From contig DALN01000026.1 of NCBI GenBank assembly GCA_002499455.1, positions 9,645 through 19,370 of the forward strand: a DNA stretch of 9,726 nucleotides, written 5' to 3'. Position numbers and translations under genes: made by a program. This DNA is from Methanoculleus sp. UBA77. GTDB taxonomy: Archaea > Halobacteriota > Methanomicrobia > Methanomicrobiales > Methanoculleaceae. Under the pieces are notes generated by a model. That model did not search any database. It saw nothing but the letters and a program-made list of their open reading frames with translations, and was not told the origin of the DNA. Shown here piece by piece: positions 1 through 5,226 of the stretch (its first letter is position 1; every line of letters begins with the position of its first letter).

Positions 1-209
1 CCCGGCCGGCCGACCTCGCCGTCGTTCTTGAACTCCGTCGCGGAGCCGCACCGGAGGGCGGCGCAGTGGTGGGCGGCCTTCCGGTAGGCCTCCCGGTGCC
101 CGGCAAGGACCGGCGCGAGATCCTCCGGCCCTTCGACCCGGTAGAGGTGGGCGTGGAACCGGGACCGCCGGACCTCGAGCGTTGCCGCGCCGAGTGGTTC
201 TGCGGTCAT
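1..209 (-). CDS. IMPACT/YigZ-family protein, N-terminal part (runs off the left edge)
   Basis: The minus-strand frame opens with ATG at 209 and is still open at base 1, giving 69 visible residues. An early SRFHAHL segment (residues 16-22) is followed by KAAHHCAALR (44-53) and FKNDGEVGRPG (60-70). This is the order seen in the IMPACT/UPF0029 domain, where 'SRF.A.L', 'HHC.A.R' and 'DGE..G.(A/P)G' are the conserved blocks. The family is linked in eukaryotes to translation control (IMPACT/YIH1, GCN2 pathway); the role in archaea and bacteria (YigZ) is not settled. The start overlaps the stop of the upstream phosphatase gene (ATGA), and a GGGTGG element about 5 nt ahead serves as SD, so translational coupling is likely. 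The family assignment rests on motifs only, and the C-terminal part is not visible. Confidence 0.75.
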   Translation of the reverse strand, partial: MTAEPLGAATLEVRRSRFHAHLYRVEGPEDLAPVLAGHREAYRKAAHHCAALRCGSATEFKNDGEVGRP

Positions 210-715
210 GCGGCCACCCGCCCCCTCGCATACTCCTCCCAGTGCGCCTCGATAAAGCCCCGGAACCCCCGGCCGGGTTTGTATGGCGGGTATATCCGGC
301 GGTAGGCCTCCTCGGCGGCGGCGAGGCTCTCCGTCGGGAGGGTGTCGGTGTAGGCCGCGAGGTAGAGGAGCCCGATCGACGCCGATCGCGAGATCCCGAA
401 CCCGCAGTGGACCAGCACCGGCCGGCCGGCCGCGAGGCACCGGTCGATGAAGGAGAGGGCGGCATCGATCGCCTCCTTCGGAACGTCCGCGGGATCTCTC
501 GTGTCGACCAGGTTGAGCATCAGCCGGTTCCCCCGCCGGGCGACCAGGCGTTCGGGATGGTCCGGCGGCACCGTCCCGACGGGCGAGTAGGTGACGGCCA
601 GGCAGTGGTAGGGGCTCCGGCAGGCGTGCACCACGCACCAGGTCTCGTGGGTCTCCACGGTGACCTCGTAATCCTCCTGCGTCCCGACATAGAGGTTCGG
701 ATATATCTCGATCAT
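206..715 (-). CDS. Dual-specificity-type protein phosphatase (cysteine phosphatase)
   Basis: A 169-residue protein whose active-site loop HCGFGISRS (H103, C104, R110, S111) fits the HC-x5-R-S/T signature of cysteine-dependent dual-specificity phosphatases. C104 is the expected nucleophile and R110 the phosphate-binding residue. D71 or D74 in NLVDTRDP sits where the general acid usually lies. The start is typical of small DSPs (IYPNLYVG, residues 4-11), with no signal peptide or membrane segment, so it is cytosolic. An in-frame ATG at 742 exists, but it would overlap the end of the kinase gene. The ATG at 715 has GGTGAGGG just upstream and leaves a 7-bp gap, so I chose it. The substrate cannot be read from sequence: phosphoprotein, phosphosugar and RNA 5'-phosphate are all possible for this fold. 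Its place after a sugar kinase makes a phosphosugar or a regulatory phosphoprotein worth considering (inference). Confidence 0.87.
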   Translation of the reverse strand: MIEIYPNLYVGTQEDYEVTVETHETWCVVHACRSPYHCLAVTYSPVGTVPPDHPERLVARRGNRLMLNLVDTRDPADVPKEAIDAALSFIDRCLAAGRPVLVHCGFGISRSASIGLLYLAAYTDTLPTESLAAAEEAYRRIYPPYKPGRGFRGFIEAHWEEYARGRVAA

Positions 716-722
716 GCTTCCC

Positions 723-1649
723 TCACCGCCTCTCGAGCGCATACGCCGCCGCGCCGAGGAGCGGCGCCCGCCCTTCGAGCCCCGAGACGACGATCCGGGG
801 GAGGGCGAGGTAGCGGTCGATGCAGGGCTCCATGTACCGGATCACGAGGTCCCCGTGGTAGCGGGCGATCGGCCCGTCGAGCACGATCACGTCGGGGTTG
901 TAGGCGACGATGACCGTCGAGACCCCGCGGGCGTTCACCTCACCGAGCGCCTCCATGAAGGCGAGGGCGACCGGGTCCTCCTCGCGTGCCGCCGCAAAGA
1001 TCGCCCGGGTGGAGAGGGTATCGAAGGCGACGTCCCGGATACCCGCCTCCGCCCGCCAGGCCGCAAAGAACGCAGGGATGTTCTTCCCGGAGGCGCAGGC
1101 CTCCCAGTGGCCCTTATAGCCGCAGCCGCAGGTGAGGTTGTAGCGGGCATCGACGGGGATGTGCCCGATCTCCCCGGCGTTCCCGTCCGCCCCGAGCAGG
1201 AGGCGGCCGTTCACCACCGCACCGCCGCCGATGCCGGTGGAGAGGGTGATGTAGGCGACGTTATCGGAGCCGCGGGCGGCGCCCGCCCACCGCTCGCCGA
1301 GGACGCCGGCCCGGGCGTCGTTGATCAGGGCGACCGGGAGATCGAACCGCCCGGCAAGCGGGCCGGTGATCTCCACGACCGGGAAGGCGATGTTCGGGGA
1401 GTTCGTGACCCACCCGCGATGGAGGTCCAGCGGGCCGGCGGCCGCGACGCCGATCGCCGCGACATCCTTTCCCTCCGGCAGAGCGAGAAGATCCTCGATC
1501 AGGGCGATGATCGCGGCGGTGATCACCGCTCCGCTCGATCCCGTAGCCGGGGTCGGGACGGCGGTGCGGGCGAGGAGCGTCGCGTCGGAGCCCACCAGAG
1601 CGGCGCGAAGGTTGGTCGCACCGAGGTCAACGGCAATCACGGTCGTCAT
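723..1649 (-). CDS. ROK-family sugar kinase (glucokinase-like)
   Basis: A 308-residue ROK protein of normal family length. The phosphate-1 motif is VDLGATN (7-13), the catalytic Asp is expected in LINDARAG (D111), the ATP-binding segment is STGIGGG (137-143), and the sugar-binding ExGH motif is EIGH (160-163). The family's zinc site follows: H163, C174 and C176, then GHWE where most members have GCxE, so the last cysteine is replaced by H181. The reaction is ATP-dependent phosphorylation of a hexose, glucose being the default guess; a regulatory role is unlikely because there is no N-terminal DNA-binding domain. The start is supported by GGGAGAT five nucleotides upstream. It is the first gene of the run kinase - phosphatase - IMPACT protein, with a TATA-like element about 48 nt ahead. 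The exact sugar is unknown. Confidence 0.92.
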   Translation of the reverse strand: MTTVIAVDLGATNLRAALVGSDATLLARTAVPTPATGSSGAVITAAIIALIEDLLALPEGKDVAAIGVAAAGPLDLHRGWVTNSPNIAFPVVEITGPLAGRFDLPVALINDARAGVLGERWAGAARGSDNVAYITLSTGIGGGAVVNGRLLLGADGNAGEIGHIPVDARYNLTCGCGYKGHWEACASGKNIPAFFAAWRAEAGIRDVAFDTLSTRAIFAAAREEDPVALAFMEALGEVNARGVSTVIVAYNPDVIVLDGPIARYHGDLVIRYMEPCIDRYLALPRIVVSGLEGRAPLLGAAAYALERR

Positions 1650-1691
1650 CAGGATCTCCCTTCGTTCTCTCCTCGAAGTACGCGGACCGGG

Positions 1692-1701
1692 GGCATAAAC
1701 C
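1692..1701 (-). promoter_or_regulatory. Candidate TATA box of the kinase-phosphatase-IMPACT operon
   Basis: On the minus strand the sequence reads GGTTTATGCC in an otherwise very GC-rich 113-bp gap. It is centred about 48 nt before the kinase ATG, which would place the transcript start near 1672 and give a leader of about 22 nt that contains the GGGAGAT ribosome site. The match is to the general archaeal TATA pattern only. Confidence 0.4.
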
Positions 1702-1738
1702 TGCGCCCGCCGGTCCCGGCACCGCGCGGGTCCGGGGG

Positions 1739-1751
1739 GCTCCGGAGGAGC
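1739..1751 (-). other. Short GC-rich hairpin downstream of the KTSC genes
   Basis: GCTCC-GGA-GGAGC forms a perfect 5-bp stem with a 3-nt loop, 11 bases past the stop of the second KTSC gene. It has no T-run, so termination is only a possibility. Chance is also plausible in sequence this GC-rich. Confidence 0.25.
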
Positions 1752-1762
1752 GGGCTCCCGGC

Positions 1763-1999
1763 TCAGACGTCCTCCCCGACCGCCATGCAGGGATACTTCT
1801 CCCGCGGGTACCTGCCCTGGATCGACCCGCGGACGAACTCTCCCCGCGACGGGGCGGCAAGGAGCTCTTCATAGGCCTCTTTCGGCACTCCGGCGTAGCG
1901 ATAGGCGTTGCCGCTCTCGCAGATGACGAGAAGCGCCTTCGTGGTCGGGTCGTAGCCGACCGATCTGACGCCGGCACGCATCGATGACTGCTGAGACAT
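1763..1999 (-). CDS. KTSC-domain protein, copy 2
   Basis: A 78-residue protein that aligns without gaps to the neighbouring copy: both place SVGYD at residues 13-17 and the YxY motif at residues 33-35 (AYRY here), followed by GVP..xYE.LL and a RYP.EK end. The KTSC domain (about 60 residues, named after a C-terminal domain of some lysyl-tRNA synthetases) has no proven function; RNA binding has been suggested for it. This copy has a longer tail (YPCMAVGEDV) and a more divergent core. The start is chosen because it aligns with the start of copy 1. No SD precedes it, only a weak TATA-like CTATCATC about 27 nt upstream. The alternative is ATG at 2056, which overlaps the upstream stop as TGATG and would add 19 residues rich in Pro, Ser and Thr. 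Confidence 0.77.
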   Translation of the reverse strand: MSQQSSMRAGVRSVGYDPTTKALLVICESGNAYRYAGVPKEAYEELLAAPSRGEFVRGSIQGRYPREKYPCMAVGEDV

Positions 2000-2055
2000 A
2001 CGGCCGGGTGTGGTCGGGGAGGATGATAGCGGTTGCGGCGGGGTGCCGCCTGCCA

Positions 2056-2268
2056 TCACCGGACCTTCTCGTAGGGGTAGCGCAGCCGGATGAAGTCCCC
2101 GAAGTAGCGGCCCTTCGACCGGGCGGTGAGCAGCCCCTCGTAGACGGAGGCCGGCACCCCGACGTAGTGATAGACCCCGCCGCTGTGGAACTCGACCTCC
2201 AGGATCTCGTCTTCCGCGTCGTAGCCGACGGATTTTATATTGGTGGATTCGACGGCCTGGCGTTGCAT
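2056..2268 (-). CDS. KTSC-domain protein, copy 1
   Basis: A 70-residue single-domain protein: KSVGYD (12-17), a beta-type segment EILEVEF (21-27), the central VYHY (32-35) with the domain's YxY motif, GVP (37-39), and RYPYEKV at the end. The whole protein is one KTSC domain; the function is not known, and a nucleic-acid role is only a suggestion from the family. It lacks any membrane or signal segment. No SD lies before the ATG. A CTTATCC element centred about 28 nt upstream would make the message leaderless. It is followed by the second KTSC gene with no more than 56 bp between them (or a TGATG overlap, depending on that gene's start), so the pair is probably one transcript and one duplication. 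Confidence 0.85.
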   Translation of the reverse strand: MQRQAVESTNIKSVGYDAEDEILEVEFHSGGVYHYVGVPASVYEGLLTARSKGRYFGDFIRLRYPYEKVR

Positions 2269-2326
2269 GGGCCGGGGTAGTGGATTTGTGAGGGATAAGG
2301 GTTGTGGCCGAGAGGCTCACGATCGG

Positions 2327-2340
2327 GGGCGATTCCGCCC
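2327..2340 (-). terminator. Hairpin just after the first membrane-protein gene
   Basis: GGGCG-ATTC-CGCCC is a 5-bp perfect stem with a 4-nt loop, located 4 bases past the stop codon at 2345-2347. The position suits transcript end formation, but no T-run follows, which archaeal termination normally uses. It could instead be a chance GC hairpin. Confidence 0.3.
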
Positions 2341-2344
2341 ACCC

Positions 2345-2695
2345 TCAGGCCGCTGCGAAGAACGCCGCGGCCGCCGCAAGCGCGAGGAGCGTGAGGAGGG
2401 CAAGCATACCGGCCGTCCAGGCGACCATGAAGAGGGCGACCGTCATGAGGCTCGCCTCCCGGAACGGCGTGCTCCCTGCGTTCATCCGCCGGGCCGTGGC
2501 CCAGGCGTCGTAGATCCCGTAGAGCCAGACGATGACGCCGGGGATGAGCATCACGAGGAGTCCCGCGAGCGCGCCGAAGAGTACGAGGAGGCCCTTCGCC
2601 GTCTCGCCGTTCAAGACCTGCCCAAGACCGGGGAAGAAGAGGGAGAGCCCCGCCAGGAGATGGATCTTTCGGCACGGCCGGGCCGACAGGCTCAT
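2345..2695 (-). CDS. Small multi-pass membrane protein, TM2-like, copy 1
   Basis: A 116-residue hydrophobic protein. A short hydrophobic stretch with FPGLGQVLNG (21-30) leads into a long apolar segment (about 35-60) and WLYGIYDAWATARRMN (57-72), which would be a cytosolic polar link. A last apolar stretch (83-116) ends in an Ala-rich tail. The PGLGQ...NG...KG pattern resembles TM2-type domains, whose function is mostly unknown. A copy about half identical lies at 3024-3371. The start is not certain: ATG at 2695 has GAGGTG directly against it, while GTG one codon earlier would sit 11 nt after a strong AGGAGGT. An in-frame extension to 2881 runs antisense through the DUF5661 gene and is rejected. 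The role is unknown; no catalytic residues are visible. Confidence 0.8.
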   Translation of the reverse strand: MSLSARPCRKIHLLAGLSLFFPGLGQVLNGETAKGLLVLFGALAGLLVMLIPGVIVWLYGIYDAWATARRMNAGSTPFREASLMTVALFMVAWTAGMLALLTLLALAAAAAFFAAA

Positions 2696-2732
2696 CACCT
2701 CAAAGCGCCACCTCCTCTTCGAGGAATACGAT

Positions 2733-3017
2733 ATGGCACGCAGAGAAGTGACCCGGGAGGAAGCGCAGGCGATGGGCGAGCAGCTCGGCATCACCTGGAA
2801 GGAGTTCGACGTCGAGCAGTTCCGGCGCGGCATGGTCGTGGAACTCGAGCACGGTCTCCGCGACCCGAAGACGAACGTCACCGACGACGACCTCTTCCTG
2901 ACGGCAAAGATCGCGCTTGCGCACTTAAACGAGTTCCCCGACTACTACGACCGGCTCGAGAAGATGGAAGAGGAGGCTGAGGCCTACTGGGCGGAGCGGA
3001 AAGCGATCCAGCGGTGA
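2733..3017 (+). CDS. DUF5661-family protein
   Basis: A 94-residue soluble protein, strongly acidic and basic by turns. The block GITWKEFDVEQF (19-30), then MVVELEHGLRDPKTNVTDDD (34-53), then KIALAHLNEFPDYYDRLEKM (59-78) is the signature I associate with DUF5661, a family without known function found in archaea, bacteria and phages. The order suggests a helical protein with two conserved charged patches; no enzyme motif is recognisable. ATG at 2733 has GAGG 8 nt upstream. A longer in-frame start at 2532 overlaps the membrane-protein gene and is unlikely. It sits between two copies of a membrane-protein gene that face the other way: 37 bp from the start of one, 6 bp from the stop of the other. 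The family name is given from memory of its motif. Confidence 0.83.
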   Translation: MARREVTREEAQAMGEQLGITWKEFDVEQFRRGMVVELEHGLRDPKTNVTDDDLFLTAKIALAHLNEFPDYYDRLEKMEEEAEAYWAERKAIQR

Positions 3018-3023
3018 GAGGGG

Positions 3024-3371
3024 TCACCACCACGACAGCCCGGCCGGGGCGCCGGGCAGGAGGAGAACGCCGGCCGTCCAGACCGCGGCGAAGATGAGGA
3101 CGGCCGGGATGCTGCTCTCGTGATGCGGGATCTTCCCCTCGTTCATCCGCCGGGCGGTGGCGTAGGCGTCATAGGCGCCGTAGAGCCAGACGGCCGCGCC
3201 GGCAGGAGCAAAGCCGAGAACCCCGGCGAGTGTCCCGGCAAGGATAAGGAGACCGCGTCCGAACTGTCCGTTATACGCCTGACCGAGCCCTGCAAAGATG
3301 AGTGATAGGAGGGCCGAGAAGCCCGGATTCTTCGATTCGAGGCTGACTGTAGATGTAAGTCCGGAGGCCAT
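3024..3371 (-). CDS. Small multi-pass membrane protein, TM2-like, copy 2
   Basis: A 115-residue paralogue of the protein at 2345-2695. Both share LSL-x-F-x-GLGQ-xx-NG (here 22-35), an apolar segment (38-64), WLYGAYDAYATARRMNEGK (62-80) and a final apolar stretch (88-110). The conserved WLYG.YDA.ATARRMN.G core is the best family marker. At DNA level 15-base identical runs remain (GTTCATCCGCCGGGC at 2480 and 3141; CCGTAGAGCCAGACG at 2517 and 3178). ATG at 3371 is preceded by GGTG at about 5 nt; the upstream extension to 3542 is low-complexity and antisense to the next gene. The stop lies 6 bp from the stop of the DUF5661 gene, so the two converge. The function is unknown; a membrane-embedded helper role is all the sequence supports. 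Confidence 0.82.
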   Translation of the reverse strand: MASGLTSTVSLESKNPGFSALLSLIFAGLGQAYNGQFGRGLLILAGTLAGVLGFAPAGAAVWLYGAYDAYATARRMNEGKIPHHESSIPAVLIFAAVWTAGVLLLPGAPAGLSWW

Positions 3372-3480
3372 GGAGACACCGGCACCCGAAGTGGCGCTGC
3401 AAGAAGAAATGCTTTGCGGCTGCGGGAGGCCTGCTCGCGGTTGCGCAACAACTATCGCCCGGCCGCGGCAACCATAAAGT
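3372..3480. promoter_or_regulatory. Divergent gap between membrane-protein copy 2 and a small hypothetical gene
   Basis: This 109-bp gap lies between two outward-facing genes and must carry both promoters. No clear TATA box is visible on either side; CAACTATCGC (3448-3457) is a weak candidate for the rightward gene. A 10-bp palindrome GTTGCGCAAC (3440-3449) lies near the middle, which could be an operator or chance. Confidence 0.35.
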
Positions 3481-3696
3481 ATGGAACGACGCCCGGGTAC
3501 GGAGTGGATCAGGATACGGCAGCGGCGGGTCGTCGACGGCAAAGAGTACTACGCCGAACGGCTGTACGAAGAGAAACGGCCCGCAGACGCTTACGCCCGG
3601 CAGATGCAGCAGCGGGGCAGGGACGCCCTCGCCCTCCCGACCACCCACGAGGGGGGGCACCGGGGGTATGCAGTCTTCGTCAGGAGAGATCTCTGA
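3481..3696 (+). CDS. Small hypothetical protein, 71 residues
   Basis: I do not recognise this protein. It is Arg-, Glu- and Tyr-rich. WIRIRQRRVV and KEYYAERLYE (about 9-31) look like two strands joined by DGK, followed by an amphipathic helix (ADAYARQMQQRG, 35-46) and a closing strand (GYAVFVRR, 62-69). The composition is that of a real soluble, basic protein rather than an antisense shadow. ATG at 3481 is the first possible ATG because a TAA lies two codons upstream in frame (3475-3477). No SD is present, so a leaderless message would be required. It is transcribed rightward toward the acetyltransferase genes, which run leftward and end 111 bp away. Confidence 0.6.
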   Translation: MERRPGTEWIRIRQRRVVDGKEYYAERLYEEKRPADAYARQMQQRGRDALALPTTHEGGHRGYAVFVRRDL

Positions 3697-3713
3697 GGCA
3701 TAACAGAGCGGAG

Positions 3714-3725
3714 GGGGAGAACCCC
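3714..3725 (+). terminator. Weak hairpin after the 71-codon gene
   Basis: GGGG-AGAA-CCCC is a 4-bp GC stem starting 17 bases after the stop codon. No T-run follows. It is the only terminator-like structure I see between the two convergent genes on this side. Confidence 0.22.
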
Positions 3726-3793
3726 ATCCACATTCCCCATTACTCCATCGACCGCGAGGTAGATATATTCCCCGTACGGCAGGAGGTGGATGA

Positions 3794-3811
3794 TTGAACC
3801 GGCCGGTTCAA
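3794..3811. repeat. 18-bp perfect palindrome over the acetyltransferase stop codon
   Basis: TTGAACCGGCCGGTTCAA is fully self-complementary about its centre at 3802/3803. It covers the stop codon (3808-3810) of the leftward acetyltransferase gene and 14 bases beyond. As RNA it would form a 7-bp stem with a GGCC loop; as DNA it is a two-fold symmetric site. A longer-than-chance perfect dyad at a gene end suggests a terminator-like or protein-binding role, though GC-rich palindromes do occur by chance. Confidence 0.7.
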
Positions 3812-4398
3812 CAACAGACCCGGCACTCCCGGATCGCCGGCACGGTGCACCGCTCCCGCCACTCGCGATCGAGGATGCCCCAGATCTCGATATCCTCAAA
3901 GATTTTTTCCTTTCGGGCGTGTCCCCGGAGGCGGGCTTCGTGGACCATCCCGCATTTCTCCATCACCCTTCCCGAAGCGGTGTTCCAGGAGAAGTGCATG
4001 GCGTAAATCCGGTGCAGACCGAGCACCGAGAACCCGTACTCGATCACCGCCCGGGCAGCCTCGGTGGCGTACCCCTGCCCCCAGTAGGGCTTCCCCACCC
4101 AGTAGCCGAGCTCCGCCCGCCCGTGGCGGCGGTTGACCTCCACGAGCCCGGCGGCGCCCACGAGAGACCCCTCCGGGGGGAGGGTGACCGCATAGACGGC
4201 GTGCATTCCCTTCTCGAATCCCGGTCTATGGGTGGCGATCCAGGCCTCCGCCACCCCGTCGGGATAGGGGTAGGGGATCGCGAGGGAAGCGGACGCGACG
4301 TCGTACTCTCCGGCAAGGCGCTGCACCTCCGGGGCATCCGCGGGGGCGAACGACCGCAGGAGGAGGCGATCGGTTACGAGGATGGGTTGTCCGGCCAT
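3808..4398 (-). CDS. GNAT acetyltransferase, RimJ/RimL type, copy 1
   Basis: A 196-residue acetyl-CoA-dependent N-acetyltransferase. Features in order: TDRLLLRSFAPADAPEVQRL (9-28), the usual opening of RimJ/RimL-like members; LGYWVGKPYWGQGYATEA (97-114), which holds the acetyl-CoA pyrophosphate-binding loop; then GLHRIYAMHFSWNTASGRVMEKCGM (127-151), motif B with the N-x-A-S-x-x-V-x-E-K-x-G-M block. RimJ/RimL enzymes acetylate ribosomal protein N-termini, but many relatives act on amino acids or small amines, so the substrate is unknown. The C-terminal tail CTVPAIRECRVCC with four cysteines is odd and absent in copy 2. The start overlaps the end of the upstream copy by 25 bp, with only a weak SD, so it is probably read from the same transcript. 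Confidence 0.88.
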   Translation of the reverse strand: MAGQPILVTDRLLLRSFAPADAPEVQRLAGEYDVASASLAIPYPYPDGVAEAWIATHRPGFEKGMHAVYAVTLPPEGSLVGAAGLVEVNRRHGRAELGYWVGKPYWGQGYATEAARAVIEYGFSVLGLHRIYAMHFSWNTASGRVMEKCGMVHEARLRGHARKEKIFEDIEIWGILDREWRERCTVPAIRECRVCC

Positions 4399-4967
4399 AT
4401 GACCATTCGTTGCGGCAGTACGAGGAACTCTCCCCTGACGGGGCTGACGATCCCCCAGAGGTCGACATCCTCAAAGACACCCCATTTCCTGACATGCTGG
4501 CGGAGCCGGCCTTCGTGCACCATCCCGCACTTCTCCATCACGCGGCCCGATGCCGGGTTCCGGGAGAAGTGGATGGCGTGGACCCGGTGCAGGCCGAGCG
4601 CCGAAAATGCATAGCCGATCACCGCCCGGACCGCCTCGGTGGCATATCCCCGGCCCCAGCATGCCTGTGCGATCCAGAACCCGAGCTCGCCGCGGGCGTG
4701 GTCGGGATCGATCTGGAGGCGGACGCCGCCGATAAGCCTCCCCGTCCCTGCGAGCGTGACGGCGAACGCAGCCGCCTCACCGCGCTCGGCACCCTCGCAA
4801 AGGGAGGTGATCCAGGCCTCGGCGAGCCCGTCCGGGTAAGGATAGGGGAGAAGGGTGGTCGCGGCAACGGCGTAATCGCCGGCAAGCCGCTGCACCGCCG
4901 GGGCATCCGCGAGGGTGAACGGCCGCAGGAGGAGGCGGCCGGTTGCAAGGATGGGATGCTTCTCCAT
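4374..4967 (-). CDS. GNAT acetyltransferase, RimJ/RimL type, copy 2
   Basis: A 197-residue paralogue of the downstream gene, alignable over nearly its whole length. ATGRLLLRPFTLADAPAVQRL opens the protein (8-28), the acetyl-CoA loop is CWGRGYATEA (103-112), and motif B is RNPASGRVMEKCGM (136-149). Where the copies differ, changes fall in the acceptor-side region (residues 37-95) and the tail (VSPVRGEFLVLPQRM here), which may mean different substrates. ATG at 4967 is chosen because a clear TATA box lies about 30 nt upstream and the N-terminus then aligns with copy 1. The in-frame extension to 5117 is Pro/Gly/Ala-rich and crosses that promoter. No SD is seen, which fits a near-leaderless message. 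It is first in a two-gene operon. Confidence 0.89.
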   Translation of the reverse strand: MEKHPILATGRLLLRPFTLADAPAVQRLAGDYAVAATTLLPYPYPDGLAEAWITSLCEGAERGEAAAFAVTLAGTGRLIGGVRLQIDPDHARGELGFWIAQACWGRGYATEAVRAVIGYAFSALGLHRVHAIHFSRNPASGRVMEKCGMVHEGRLRQHVRKWGVFEDVDLWGIVSPVRGEFLVLPQRMVIWPDNPSS

Positions 4968-4993
4968 GAGTGATATGCTGATAGCCCCGGCCG

Positions 4994-5001
4994 GATATAA
5001 A
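4994..5001 (-). promoter_or_regulatory. TATA box of the acetyltransferase pair
   Basis: The minus strand reads TTTATATC, a good archaeal TATA match, centred about 30 nt before the ATG at 4967. This predicts a transcript start a few bases before the ATG and a nearly leaderless message, which agrees with the missing SD. Confidence 0.65.
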
Positions 5002-5099
5002 TCCTGCCGCGCCGCCTCCCGGCGGGCAGGAGAAGAGGGCCGGATGCCTTCCGGGGAAGGCGCCCCGGCCGGCCGCCCGGCCTGCCCGGCACCGCCTGC

Positions 5100-5107
5100 T
5101 TTATACG
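5100..5107 (+). promoter_or_regulatory. Possible second rightward TATA box upstream of gap
   Basis: TTTATACG stands at the border between GC-rich sequence and an AT-richer stretch. It lies about 150 nt before the gap ATG, too far for a leaderless message. If active it would start a transcript near 5128, giving gap a leader of about 120 nt or making a separate short RNA that could end at the T-run near 5170-5173. There is no other support. Confidence 0.25.
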
Positions 5108-5176
5108 TTGAGGCCACAGTTCTCCGGTTTGTGCAGCCGTTCCGGGATAAAGAGCAATCTGAGAGCCCCTTTTACC

Positions 5177-5202
5177 ATATGATCACGTTATATCGGTCAT
5201 AT
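5177..5202. promoter_or_regulatory. Inverted repeat upstream of the gap promoter
   Basis: ATATGA (5177-5182) and TCATAT (5197-5202) are exact inverted half-sites 14 bp apart, with centres 20 bp or two helical turns apart. They lie 16 bp upstream of the gap TATA box, a usual position for an activator site. Half-sites of 6 bp in AT-rich DNA can arise by chance. Confidence 0.35.
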
Positions 5203-5218
5203 CTCCAAACCAGCAACC

Positions 5219-5226
5219 TTTATTAA
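5219..5226 (+). promoter_or_regulatory. TATA box of gap
   Basis: TTTATTAA is centred about 28 nt before the ATG at 5251 in the most AT-rich part of the window. The spacing predicts transcription starting at or next to the ATG, and no SD is present, so the message is probably leaderless. Confidence 0.7.

Noticed and set aside
714..1874. Long rightward open frame, 386 codons
   Set aside because: It is antisense to the ROK kinase, rich in Arg, Gly, Asp and Pro with no motif; a GC-rich shadow.
2532..2732. Longer start for the DUF5661 protein
   Set aside because: The added residues are antisense to the membrane protein and lack family similarity.
3685..3694. 10-bp palindrome AGAGATCTCT at the end of the 71-codon gene
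   Set aside because: A dyad of this length is expected by chance in a window of this size, and nothing links it to a function.
3700..3797. Rightward stretch reading ...NPIHIPHYSIDREVDIFPV, protein-like in one frame
   Set aside because: It has no start codon of its own and is joined only to a low-complexity upstream frame; too short to call a gene or a gene remnant.
3591..3899. Leftward frame containing an LLPYGEYIYLAVDGVMGNV-like stretch
   Set aside because: It overlaps the 71-codon gene and the acetyltransferase end, and has no start signal or homology I can name.
3790..4614. Rightward open frame with AGGAGGTGG directly before its ATG
   Set aside because: The SD is only about 2 nt from the ATG, and the rest is antisense to both acetyltransferases with no domain.
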